Source: Symsagittifera roscoffensis
Lineage: Eukaryota > Xenacoelomorpha > Acoela > Convolutidae
Reading direction: 5' to 3'
NCBI RefSeq assembly: GCF_963678635.1
Contig: NC_087062.1
Coordinates: 79,547,200 to 79,611,199 of the forward strand
Length of the DNA stretch: 64,000 nucleotides
The notes beneath the pieces were generated by a model. It was not told the DNA's origin. It did no database searches and was given only the letters and a program-made list of their open reading frames with translations. The position numbers and the translations under genes are program-made. Positions 1 to 11,899 of this stretch are shown in pieces (the first letter of the stretch is position 1; the number at the start of each line of letters is the position of its first letter).

Positions 1-1823
1 TGTTCAGCTCATCGGGCTGATGTGCGTCATCTTCCAACTTAACACACCAAATTTTTGCCAATGGCTTTGCCTCTTGTTTGGATGGTTATAAGTCAACCCT
101 GACTGCTTCATTCTGCGGTTTTAGGTTAATCGATTGAGCATTCGTGGTCACTGCCGCTTCTAAACTCAAATTCTTAATAGAAAAACTTTTAACACAACCT
201 ACCTTCAACCTATTCTCAACCTATGCCTAATCGGCCATACACATCTATGTTGGTATCCGAAATTACCTGATGATTATCTGACTGGAATCTTATCGGGCAT
301 CTATGTCTAGCTATCCAAGTGTTGATCACATGATCGCAGGTCTCTTCGACTGCGGCAGTTATGGAGGGCACGGCTTCTGCATACTTGAAGAAGTGGTCGA
401 TCAATTAGAAGTGGTGGTCGAAGAAGTGGTCGAAGAAGTGGACCACTTGAAGAAGTGGTCGAAGAAGTGGGCTTCTGCATACTTGAAGAAGTGTCGCTTG
501 GGTCGGTCCGGGAATACCGGATCTTGTTGGAAATTGCACTTCAGTTGTCTGACTAGCGAGGTGTCAGGAGCTCCATACGCCATTTCTCACGGGGAACGTT
601 TCCTCATCGATTGAGCATTAGTGGTCACTACCCCTTCCAATTGTCGAAATTACGTGATGATTATCTGACTGGACTGTTATCGGGCATCCATGTCTAGCTA
701 TCCAAGTGTTGGTCAGGTGATCCCAGGTCTCTTCGACTGCGGCAGTTATGGAGGGAACGGCTTCTGCTTACTTGAAGAAGTGGTCGATAAATCATCGCTA
801 AGACCTGATTAAAGCAACTGTTTGTCACACATATCTTGGGAAATGGGAATCGTTAATTTTTAGGATCTTTCACCTGACTTCTCATGTCCAGTCAACATTA
901 TGAGCAGACTAATTCCTGTGGTGGAATGTTGTGCACTGTTAAAAGCTCCCATCACTTGTTTCAAGCTCCCAGATATCTATCCCAATCGGTCATGTATCGG
1001 GAACAATACACCCTCAACATCGACACCAGAGTCCGATTTTATCTTTCCACCAATCCGTTCGTTTGTGGATGATTCGTAGAGGAATGAGCCTGAGCTACTT
1101 GGGAACGTCTCATAAGCTCCTTGGTAAGTTCTCCTACGAAAGCTATCCCATTGTCCGATTGGAATTTCATTGAAATACCATGTCTCGCTATCCAGGCATT
1201 GATCAGATAATCACATGTCTCTTCGGCTGAGGCAGTTATGCAGGGCACGGCTTCTGCATACTTTGTGAAGTGATCGATCATCACCAGGACCTGATTATAG
1301 CCACTGTCTGTCAAGCATATTTTCTGATGATCGATCTGTACCACTTCATTGAACTCAGATGACGCTATTATCTCAAATGGAAAAAGTAGTTTGCTGGGAT
1401 CTTTCACCTGTTGGCATGACAGACATGTTGTCACCCACTTCTCGCATGCCTTCTTCATTCCAGGCCATTCAAAGCGTTTCACGATCCTCTGGTATTATGT
1501 ATCGATTCCCTGGAGGCCCACATGATCAGGCAACTTGAAAAAAAATCTGTCTGATAGAGTTGCGGCAAGACTGTCGCGTTGTATTTTTACAAGACCTTGT
1601 CCTCCTCTCCCCTTTTTCGATCCTTGTTCAGATATAACCTTCCCTCTGTCTGCATATAATATTGTCTCAAGATTCGATAACTATCCTCTTCCAGATCTCC
1701 TTTGTCTGGTGACCCATTTTTGATCCACCTTTTTGAACTACTTGTCATACGGTCATTTCTCTGCGCTCTTAAATCAGTCTATGAGTCTTGCCTTCAAGTG
1801 TTTCTTCATGACCCTAAGTTGAC
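1..1823 (-). repeat. Array unit 1 (type A, 1823 bp)
   Basis: On the minus strand, 1039-1482 keeps an integrase stretch with the three catalytic landmarks QIDHQ, QSDNG and TNGLVER. Two further partial copies of the integrase core segment (FFKYAEAVP-like) lie at about 216-404 and 640-780, so the unit itself is built from nested duplications. A degenerate AAGAAGTGG run at 386-490 is part of that internal duplication. No complete gene remains. Confidence 0.8.
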
Positions 1824-3650
1824 TGTTCAGCTCATCGAGCTGATGTGCGTCATCTTCCATCTTAACACACCAAATTTTTGCCAATGGCTTTGCCTCTTGT
1901 TTGGATGGTTATAAGTCAACCCTGACTGCTTCATTCTGCGGTTTTAAGTTAATCGATTGAGCATTCGTGGTCACTGCCGCTTCTAAACTCAAATTCTTAA
2001 TAGAAAAACTTTTAACACAACCTACCTTCAACCTATTCTCAACCTATGCCTAATCGGCGATACACATCTATGTTGGTATCCGAAATTACCTGATGATTAT
2101 CTGACTGGAATCTTATCGGGCATCTATGTCTAGCTATCCAAGTGTTGATCACATGATCGCAGGTCTCTTCGACTGCGGCAGTTATGGAGGGCACGGCTTC
2201 TGCATACTTGAAGAAGTGGTCGATCAATTAGAAGTGGTGGTCGAAGAAGTGGTCGAAGAAGTGGACCACTTGAAGAAGTGGTCGAAGAAGTGGGCTTCTG
2301 CATACTTGAAGAAGTGTCGCTTGGGTCGGTCCGGGAATACCGGATCTTGTTGGAAATTGCACTTCAGTTGTCTGACTAGCGAGGTGTCAGGAGCTCCATA
2401 CGCCATTTCTCACGGGGAACGTTTCCTCATCGATTGAGCATTAGTGGTCACTACCCCTTCCAATTGTCGAAATTACGTGATGATTATCTGACTGGACTGT
2501 TATCGGGCATCCATGTCTAGCTATCCAAGTGTTGGTCAGATGATCCCAGGTCTCTTCGACTGCGGCAGTTATGGAGGGAACGGCTTCTGCTTACTTGAAG
2601 AAGTAGTCGATAAATCATCGCTAAGACCTGATTAAAGCCAATGTTTGTCACACATATCTTGGGAAATGGGAATCGTTAATTTTTAGGATCTTTCACCTGA
2701 CTTCTCATGTCCAGTCAACATTATGAGCAGACTAATTCCTGTGGTGGAATGTTGTGCACTGTTAAAAGCTCCCATCACTTGTTTCAAGCTCCCAGATATC
2801 TATCCCAATCGGTCATGTATCGGGAACAATACACCCTCAACATCGACACCAGATTCCGATTTTGTCTTTCCACCAATCCGTTCGTTTGTGGATGGATGAT
2901 TCGTAGAGGAATGAGCCTGAGCTACTTGGGAACGTCTCATGAGCTCCTTGGTAAGTTCTTCTACGAAAGCTATCCCATTGTCCGATTGGAATTTCATTGA
3001 AATACCATGTCTCGCTATCCAGGCATTGATCAGATAATCACATGTCTCTTCGGCTGAGGCAGTTATGCAGGGCACGGCTTCTGCATACTTTGTGAAGTGA
3101 TCGATCATCACCAGGACCTGATTATAGCCACTGTCTGTCAAGCATATTTTCTGATGATCGATCTGTACCACTTCATTGAACTCAGATGACGCTATTATCT
3201 CAAACGGAAAAAGTAGTTTGCTGGGATCTTTCACCTGTTGGCATGACAGACATGTTGTCACCCACTTCTCGCATGCCTTCTTCATTCCAGGCCATTCAAA
3301 GCGTTTCACGATCCTCTGGTATTATGTATCGATTCCCTGGAGGCCCACATGATCAGGCAACTTGAAAAAAAATCTGTCTGATAGAGTTGCGGCAAGACTG
3401 TCGCGTTGTATTTTTACAAGACCTTGTCCTCCTCTCCCCTTTTTCGATCCTTGTTCAGATATAACCTTCCCTCTGTCTGCATATAATATTGTCTCAAGAT
3501 TCGATAACTATCCTCTTCCAGATCTCCTTTGTCTGGTGACCCATTTTTGATCCACCTTTTTGAACTACTTGTCATACGGTCATTTCTCTGCGCTCTTAAA
3601 TCAGTCTATGAGTCTTGCCTTCAAGTGTTTCTTCATGACCCTAAGTTGAC
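1824..3650 (-). repeat. Array unit 2 (type B, 1827 bp)
   Basis: This unit is nearly identical to unit 1 but carries the extra GATG near 2890. The minus-strand integrase remnant is at 2800-3309, and the 4-base insertion sends its 3' end into another frame after the second catalytic Asp. Confidence 0.8.
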
Positions 3651-5473
3651 TGTTCAGCTCATCGGGCTGATGTGCGTCATCTTCCATCTTAACACACCAA
3701 ATTTTTGCCAATGGCTTTGCCTCTTGTTTGGATGGTTATAAGTCAACCCTGACTGCTTCATTCTGCGGTTTTAAGTTAATCGATTGAGCATTCGTGGTCA
3801 CTGCCGCTTCTAAACTCAAATTCTTAATAGAAAAACTTTTAACACAACCTACCTTCAACCTATTCTCAACCTATGCCTAATCGGCGATACACATCTATGT
3901 TGGTATCCGAAATTACCTGATGATTATCTGACTGGAATCTTATCGGGCATCTATGTCTAGCTATCCAAGTGTTGATCACATGATCGCAGGTCTCTTCGAC
4001 TGCGGCAGTTATGGAGGGCACGGCTTCTGCATACTTGAAGAAGTGGTCGATCAATTAGAAGTGGTGGTCGAAGAAGTGGTCGAAGAAGTGGACCACTTGA
4101 AGAAGTGGTCGAAGAAGTGGGCTTCTGCATACTTGAAGAAGTGTCGCTTGGGTCGGTCCGGGAATACCGGATCTTGTTGGAAATTGCACTTCAGTTGTCT
4201 GACTAGCGAGGTGTCAGGAGCTCCATACGCCATTTCTCACGGGGAACGTTTCCTCATCGATTGAGCATTAGTGGTCACTACCCCTTCCAATTGTCGAAAT
4301 TACGTGATGATTATCTGACTGGACTGTTATCGGGCATCCATGTCTAGCTATCCAAGTGTTGGTCAGGTGATCCCAGGTCTCTTCGACTGCGGCAGTTATG
4401 GAGGGAACGGCTTCTGCTTACTTGAAGAAGTGGTCGATAAATCATCGCTAAGACCTGATTAAAGCAACTGTTTGTCACACATATCTTGGGAAATGGGAAT
4501 CGTTAATTTTTAGGATCTTTCACCTGACTTCTCATGTCCAGTCAACATTATGAGCAGACTAATTCCTGTGGTGGAATGTTGTGCACTGTTAAAAGCTCCC
4601 ATCACTTGTTTCAAGCTCCCAGATATCTATCCCAATCGGTCATGTATCGGGAACAATACACCCTCAACATCGACACCAGAGTCCGATTTTATCTTTCCAC
4701 CAATCCGTTCGTTTGTGGATGATTCGTAGAGGAATGAGCCTGAGCTACTTGGGAACGTCTCATAAGCTCCTTGGTAAGTTCTCCTACGAAAGCTATCCCA
4801 TTGTCCGATTGGAATTTCATTGAAATACCATGTCTCGCTATCCAGGCATTGATCAGATAATCACATGTCTCTTCGGCTGAGGCAGTTATGCAGGGCACGG
4901 CTTCTGCATACTTTGTGAAGTGATCGATCATCACCAGGACCTGATTATAGCCACTGTCTGTCAAGCATATTTTCTGATGATCGATCTGTACCACTTCATT
5001 GAACTCAGATGACGCTATTATCTCAAATGGAAAAAGTAGTTTGCTGGGATCTTTCACCTGTTGGCATGACAGACATGTTGTCACCCACTTCTCGCATGCC
5101 TTCTTCATTCCAGGCCATTCAAAGCGTTTCACGATCCTCTGGTATTATGTATCGATTCCCTGGAGGCCCACATGATCAGGCAACTTGAAAAAAAATCTGT
5201 CTGATAGAGTTGCGGCAAGACTGTCGCGTTGTATTTTTACAAGACCTTGTCCTCCTCTCCCCTTTTTCGATCCTTGTTCAGATATAACCTTCCCTCTGTC
5301 TGCATATAATATTGTCTCAAGATTCGATAACTATCCTCTTCCAGATCTCCTTTGTCTGGTGACCCATTTTTGATCCACCTTTTTGAACTACTTGTCATAC
5401 GGTCATTTCTCTGCGCTCTTAAATCAGTCTATGAGTCTTGCCTTCAAGTGTTTCTTCATGACCCTAAGTTGAC
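3651..5473 (-). repeat. Array unit 3 (type A, 1823 bp)
   Basis: This unit shares the diagnostic variants of unit 1, including aaagcaactg near 4460 and the missing GATG. The integrase remnant on the minus strand is 4689-5132. Confidence 0.8.
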
Positions 5474-6661
5474 TGTTCAGCTCATCGAGCTGATGTGCGT
5501 CATCTTCCATCTTAACACACCAAATTTTTGCCAATGGCTTTGCCTCTTGTTTGGATGGTTATAAGTCAACCCTGACTGCTTCATTCTGCGGTTTTAAGTT
5601 AATCGATTGAGCATTCGTGGTCACTGCCGCTTCTAAACTCAAATTCTTAATAGAAAAACTTTTAACACAACCTACCTTCAACCTATTCTCAACCTATGCC
5701 TAATCGGCGATACACATCTATGTTGGTATCCGAAATTACCTGATGATTATCTGACTGGAATCTTATCGGGCATCTATGTCTAGCTATCCAAGTGTTGATC
5801 ACATGATCGCAGGTCTCTTCGACTGCGGCAGTTATGGAGGGCACGGCTTCTGCATACTTGAAGAAGTGGTCGATCAATTAGAAGTGGTGGTCGAAGAAGT
5901 GGTCGAAGAAGTGGACCACTTGAAGAAGTGGTCGAAGAAGTGGGCTTCTGCATACTTGAAGAAGTGTCGCTTGGGTCGGTCCGGGAATACCGGATCTTGT
6001 TGGAAATTGCACTTCAGTTGTCTGACTAGCGAGGTGTCAGGAGCTCCATACGCCATTTCTCACGGGGAACGTTTCCTCATCGATTGAGCATTAGTGGTCA
6101 CTACCCCTTCCAATTGTCGAAATTACGTGATGATTATCTGACTGGACTGTTATCGGGCATCCATGTCTAGCTATCCAAGTGTTGGTCAGATGATCCCAGG
6201 TCTCTTCGACTGCGGCAGTTATGGAGGGAACGGCTTCTGCTTACTTGAAGAAGTAGTCGATAAATCATCGCTAAGACCTGATTAAAGCCAATGTTTGTCA
6301 CACATATCTTGGGAAATGGGAATCGTTAATTTTTAGGATCTTTCACCTGACTTCTCATGTCCAGTCAACATTATGAGCAGACTAATTCCTGTGGTGGAAT
6401 GTTGTGCACTGTTAAAAGCTCCCATCACTTGTTTCAAGCTCCCAGATATCTATCCCAATCGGTCATGTATCGGGAACAATACACCCTCAACATCGACACC
6501 AGATTCCGATTTTGTCTTTCCACCAATCCGTTCGTTTGTGGATGGATGATTCGTAGAGGAATGAGCCTGAGCTACTTGGGAACGTCTCATGAGCTCCTTG
6601 GTAAGTTCTCCTACGAAAGCCATCCCATTGTCCGATTGTTTCTTCATGACCCTAAGTTGAC
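5474..6661 (-). repeat. Array unit 4 (type B with internal deletion, 1188 bp)
   Basis: This unit matches unit 2 up to about 6640, where ttgtccgattg joins directly to tttcttcatg. That removes about 640 bases (HHCC region and N-terminal integrase). The fusion leaves a minus-strand open stretch at 6450-6722 that links the linker (KMEDDAHQP) to the integrase C-terminal part. Confidence 0.8.
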
Positions 6662-8488
6662 TGTTCAGCTCATCGGGCTGATGTGCGTCATCTTCCATCT
6701 TAACACACCAAATTTTTGCCAATGGCTTTGCCTCTTGTTTGGATGGTTATAAGTCAACCCTGACTGCTTCATTCTGCGGTTTTAAGTTAATCGATTGAGC
6801 ATTCGTGGTCACTGCCGCTTCTAAACTCAAATTCTTAATAGAAAAACTTTTAACACAACCTACCTTCAACCTATTCTCAACCTATGCCTAATCGGCAATA
6901 CACATCTATGTTGGTATCCGAAATTACCTGATGATTATCTGACTGGAATCTTATCGGGCATCTATGTCTAGCTATCCAAGTGTTGATCACATGATCGCAG
7001 GTCTCTTCGACTGCGGCAGTTATGGAGGGCACGGCTTCTGCATACTTGAAGAAGTGGTCGATCAATTAGAAGTGGTGGTCGAAGAAGTGGTCGAAGAAGT
7101 GGACCACTTGAAGAAGTGGTCGAAGAAGTGGGCTTCTGCATACTTGAAGAAGTGTCGCTTGGGTCGGTCCGGGAATACCGGATCTTGTTGGAAATTGCAC
7201 TTCAGTTGTCTGACTAGCGAGGTGTCAGGAGCTCCATACGCCATTTCTCACGGGGAACGTTTCCTCATCGATTGAGCATTAGTGGTCACTACCCCTTCCA
7301 ATTGTCGAAATTACGTGATGATTATCTGACTGGACTGTTATCGGGCATCCATGTCTAGCTATCCAAGTGTTGGTCAGATGATCCCAGGTCTCTTCGACTG
7401 CGGCAGTTATGGAGGGAACGGCTTCTGCTTACTTGAAGAAGTGGTCGATAAATCATCGCTAAGACCTGATTAAAGCCACTGTTTGTCACACATATCTTGG
7501 GAAATGGGAATCGTTAATTTTTAGGATCTTTCACCTGACTTCTCATGTCCAGTCAACATTATGAGCAGACTAATTCCTGTGGTGGAATGTTGTGCACTGT
7601 TAAAAGCTCCCATCACTTGTTTCAAGCTCCCAGATATCTATCCCAATCGGTCATGTATCGGGAACAATACACCCTCAACATCGACACCAGATTCCGATTT
7701 TGTCTTTCCACCAATCCGTTCGTTTGTGGATGGATGATTCGTAGAGGAATGAGCCTGAGCTACTTGGGAACGTCTCATGAGCTCCTTGGTAAGTTCTTCT
7801 ACGAAAGCTATCCCATTGTCCGATTGGAATTTCATTGAAATACCATGTCTCGCTATCCAGGCATTGATCAGATAATCACATGTCTCTTCGGCTGAGGCAG
7901 TTATGCAGGGCACGGCTTCTGCATACTTTGTGAAGTGATCGATCATCACCAGGACCTGATTATAGCCACTGTCTGTCAAGCATATTTTCTGATGATCGAT
8001 CTGTACCACTTCATTGAACTCAGATGACGCTATTATCTCAAATGGAAAAAGTAGTTTGCTGGGATCTTTCACCTGTTGGCATGACAGACATGTTGTCACC
8101 CACTTCTCGCATGCCTTCTTCATTCCAGGCCATTCAAAGCGTTTCACGATCTTCTGGTATTAGTTATCGATTCCCCGGAGGCCCACATGATCAGGCAACT
8201 TGAAAAAAAATCTGTCTGATAGAGTTGCGGCAAGACTGTCGCATTGTATTTTTACAAGACCTTGTCCTCCTCTCCCCTTTTTCGATCCTTGTTCAGATAT
8301 AACCTTCCCTCTGTCTGCATATAATATTGTCTCAAGATTCGATAAATATCCTCTTCCAGATCTCCTTTGTCTGGTGACCCATTTTTGATCCACCTTTTTG
8401 AACTACTTGTCATACGGTCATTTCTCTGCGCTCTTAAATCAGTCTATGAGTCTTGCCTTCAAGTGTGTCTTCATGACCCTAAGTTGAC
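6662..8488 (-). repeat. Array unit 5 (B-like, 1827 bp)
   Basis: This is a full-length unit with its own variants (aaagccactg near 7470). The integrase remnant is 7638-8147 on the minus strand. Upstream in the same orientation, 8160-8393 encodes the linker just before the HHCC zinc domain. Confidence 0.8.
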
Positions 8489-9376
8489 TGTTCAGCTCAT
8501 CGGGCTGATGTGCGTCATCTTCCATCTTAACACACCAAATTTTTGCCAATGGCTTTGCCTCTTGTTTGGATGGTTATAAGTCAACCCTGACTGCTTCATT
8601 CTGCGGTTTTAGGTTAATCGATTGAGCATTCGTGGTCACTGCCGCTTCTAAACGCAAATTCTTAATAGAAAAACGTTTAACACAAGCTACCTTCAACCTA
8701 TTCTCAACCTAGGCCTAATCGGTGATACACATCTATGTTGGTATCCGAAATTACCTGATGATTATCTGACTGGAATCTTATCGGGCATCTATGTCTAGCT
8801 ATCCAAGTGTTGATCACATGATCGCAGGTCTCTTCGACTGCGGCAGTTATGGAGGGCACGGCTTCTGCATACTTGAAGAAGTGGTCGATCAATTATCACT
8901 AAGACCTGATTATAGCCACTGTTGGTCATACCTATCTTGGGAAATGGGAAGCGTTAATTTTTAGGATCTTTCACCTGCTGGAGTGACAGACAAACCGTAC
9001 TCCATTTTTTGCATGGCTTCTTTATACCAGGCCATTGAAAGCGTTTCAAGACTCTCTGGTACACTTAATCAATCCCTTGATGGTCCATCTGATCATGTGA
9101 CCTGAATAATAGATCCATCTGATAGAGTTGACTCTGATAGTCTCTCTTTTTGCAGGCGACGATCCCCTCCTTAATCGTATACAACCGTCCCTCCTTCTGC
9201 ATATAGTGCTGTCTCAAGATGCTGTAACTATCTTCTTCCAGATCACCTTTGTCTGGTGCCCCATTTTCTATCCACTTTTCGAACCACATATCATACGGTC
9301 AGTTCTCTGCGCTCTTAATAAGTCCGAGAGTCTTTATCTTGTCTTCAAGTATGTCTTCATAACCCTAAGGTGTCTG
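8489..9376 (-). repeat. Array unit 6: terminal, ancestral-like partial unit
   Basis: Up to about 8890 this matches the other units. Beyond that it becomes more diverged single-copy sequence of the parent element. On the minus strand 9065-9289 encodes a linker and HHCC start (DLEEDSYSILRQHY, then FRSHDQMDHQGID) that aligns with DLEEDSYKILSQFY-type sequence in the intact Pol. It marks the right boundary of the amplification. Confidence 0.7.
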
Positions 9377-10480
9377 TTCAGCTCATCGGGCTGATGTGCG
9401 TCATCTTCCATCTTAACCCATCAAACTTTTGCCAATGGCTTTATCTCCTGTTTAGATTGTTCTGAGTCAAACCTGACTGCTTCTTTTTGCGGTGATAGGC
9501 TCATCAATTGTTTTGAGACCACAATCATCTCCAAGCATCTGCCGCGTTATCAAAGATTTTCTCACTCAGGAGTAGCTAATGACCAATGTTAGGGTCTTGA
9601 TACAATTCCCTGTGCAATTCTCTTGTTCGAGTCTACATTAGCAATGTGTGTATCGCCAACTCTGATAATTCAGATCCCGTACTCGAGATCCTGCTTGAGT
9701 ACTTGTGAATCTCTCATCTCCTCGAGATGTCTTCGAAAGATGAGTCTACCTTGTTTGAGCATGTCTTCGCGACAGATTCTGTTGTGCATGATCTACTCCT
9801 CCATCTAAACTCCCGGACAAAATTTGTCCACCTGTTCTTGTCTATCTACATATCTGCTTCCTTCAGTGTTTGACTCCCAGGACAGTTTTTCTTGCACGAG
9901 TTTCTGGACTCGACTTTTACCAGTCCTTGGTCAGGCGTCTCGAAAGTGACTGTTTTCTTCTGAGTCCCGATCTCTTGCTCTTTTGTCTTGTTAGATGTTC
10001 TCATCAAAACGCTCTGTGGAATTGAGGAAACTAGTCGCTGAACTACTGTACTACAATCCCCTTCATTGTTTTTTGTGCTGGCGTCTTCATGGTTTTATCA
10101 GTACTTTCTCACTAACAATCAACGATATCATGGCTGCTGCCCATTCATGATCATCTCTAGTCACTTCCTTTTCTAATAATACACCCAGCATCCGCGTCAC
10201 GTAGCATCCGCATTGAACGTAGCAACAGATTCAATGCCACAGTGTCCTTCTTGGATAAAATCTTAATCTCTGCTGCTTTTTCTACCGTTAACTCTGGGTG
10301 TCCCGTTATTGGATGTCCTGACTTATCCAACCATCTCATCAGGGTAAGTGCTTCGTAAGTCTCTTTGTCTAAAATCAAGAATCCCTCCTTGTTTTCAACT
10401 TGATTGGCCTGCCTTTGTTCCAATCTTTCGTGAAAATGAGGTTTTTTTGCTGAGACTGCCAGCATTCTCGTGCTTGTGCC
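9377..10480 (-). pseudogene. Degraded RNase H-integrase linker of pol
   Basis: The minus strand at 10157-10465 reads LDKETYEALTLMRW and DKSGHPITGHPEL, colinear with MDKETYDSLPLTRW and DKSGKPIEDHPEL in the intact Pol. Near 9920 it reads KKTVTFETPDQGLV, corresponding to KKKVTFKEDTEHLGLG. The frame is repeatedly broken. No catalytic function is expected from this linker. Confidence 0.7.
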
Positions 10481-10489
10481 GCAACCTGT

Positions 10490-11200
10490 GTTCGATTATC
10501 ATGTGGTAGCCATCCAACCTAATTATCCAACGAACAATGTAACTCTGGCCCATTGATTACGTTTTCAACCAGAGTCAGGCTCGATTGTCTACTCGAAACT
10601 TGAAGAGAGCACTTTCCAAGTAGGCGCGATCCTTCTCCACGAACGCGACTACCGCAAACATTTTTTCTTCTAATGCACTGTATTTCATCTTAGTGTCGCT
10701 CAGTACCTTACTGACGTGTGCCATGGGACGGATAACTGTTCTCCCATTCCATTCTTACTCCTGATGCAGTATTCCGGAAATGGCCACCATTGAAGCATCA
10801 GTATTCAGAAGTACCTGCATTTCTCTGTGGGCATGTCTAGCACTGGCGCTTTGCATAGACTTTGGGTAGACTTTGTCTGCAAACCCCTTTCAGACTTCTC
10901 AATAATAATTTGCGAGTCCTAGGAAGCTTATCAGCTGTGTGTCTTTTCTGGGGGCTTTCCACTGCATCCGGGTCCGGCCTCACGCCATGCTTATCCACCA
11001 TCCCTCCCAGGTGCTTTGTCGAGTCCCTAGGGATCTACAATTTCCAGGGTTTGCACTTCAAGCCAGCTCTCTTCATGCAGTCAAAAGCTACATAAAGTCT
11101 ATCAAAATGGTCATCAAGTTATGGTGAGTGTCCTAATCACTACATCATCAAAAATGCACATCACGAGGTTCCCATAATTCTTTTTCACGCAGAAGCATCT
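10490..11200 (-). pseudogene. Degraded RT (3' part) and RNase H of pol
   Basis: Minus-strand translation in shifting frames gives GNLVMC then FDDVV (the RT active site, with the usual YVDD eroded to IFDD) near 11140-11175. GLKCKP and MVDKHGVRPDPDAVE follow, then RNase H landmarks FAVVAFVEKDRAYL and FRVDNRA near 10570-10650. All have clear counterparts in the intact Pol. The RT fingers and most of the palm are missing; the sequence passes almost directly into nucleocapsid-like sequence upstream. Confidence 0.75.
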
Positions 11201-11201
11201 G

Positions 11202-11560
11202 TTAATTGCATCTATTCGGGGCATTTCTTGTCGCTGCTTTGAAGTCAATCCTAAGGACGTTGACTGCGGTTTCGTTTTCCGTCCCACTCGTTTCTTCTAG
11301 CACGGTCTGCATTTTTTTCGTAGCCAGCACTTGCGGTTTCTCTTCTCTTTCGTGCGTGCTTCTGCCTCGCTCATCAGGCGTGCCTTGCTGGCCTTTAAGC
11401 CTTGGATGCTTGACTTCCGCTACGGCAAACCAAAATTGTAGACAATCTGATTTAAAAAGACTCTTCAGTTTGCAAAGGAAACACCTAGGGCCGAATTTTG
11501 CAATCAATCATCTCATAAAATTTTCATGATCAATGTCCGACGCGTCTTCGACTTCATGTC
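11202..11560 (-). pseudogene. Degraded nucleocapsid zinc-knuckle region
   Basis: The minus strand encodes IAKFGPRCFLCKLKSLFKSD followed by CLQFW. This aligns with IIKIGARCFFCNQEGHFRMD and CPLFW of the intact element's second CCHC knuckle. The knuckle His is lost, so zinc binding would be broken. The downstream part ends abruptly against RT-derived sequence, which indicates a deletion of protease and N-terminal RT. Confidence 0.65.
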
Positions 11561-11899
11561 TAAACCGATCTTTTTCATGCCTTGTTTATAAGTGGACATG
11601 CTGATACTTGATGGTCTGTGGAATTGCAGTTTGCACAAAACTGAACTTTGTTTGCAGTCTGTTGTCCATGTCATCCCTGTTGTTACTTTGTATCAGTTGT
11701 TACTTTGGTTTTTAGGTCCATTTTAAAATTGCCATAATTGTTTTTGTGATAACCTGATCACATCGAAGGCATCGCCATTAGTTTTTCCTAGGTTTTCAGT
11801 CGCAGCTCTTCCGTTGTAGATGCATTAGTTGGAAGAGGTGTGTTGTGCATCGCTAACATTGTCCTGAGCTCATCCTTTTTCTTGCCATCAAAGTTTTGA

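Larger units (their letters stand above)
1..9376. repeat. Tandem array of linker/integrase segments, unit about 1.82 kb
   Basis: The phrase tgttcagctcatcg recurs at 1, 1824, 3651, 5474, 6662, 8489 and 9377, which defines periods of 1823, 1827, 1823, 1188, 1827 and 888 bases. Copies are nearly identical. The 1823 and 1827 units alternate (A, B, A, B) through a 4-base difference (ggatgattcg versus ggatggatgattcg) plus shared substitutions, so the true amplified unit looks like a 3650-base dimer. The source is the RNase H-integrase linker and integrase of the decayed minus-strand element. The array continues past the left edge. Confidence 0.9.

Noticed and set aside
303-614. Plus-strand 103-codon frame repeated in each array unit
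   Set aside because: It is antisense to integrase remnants and exists only because the array units are near-identical copies.
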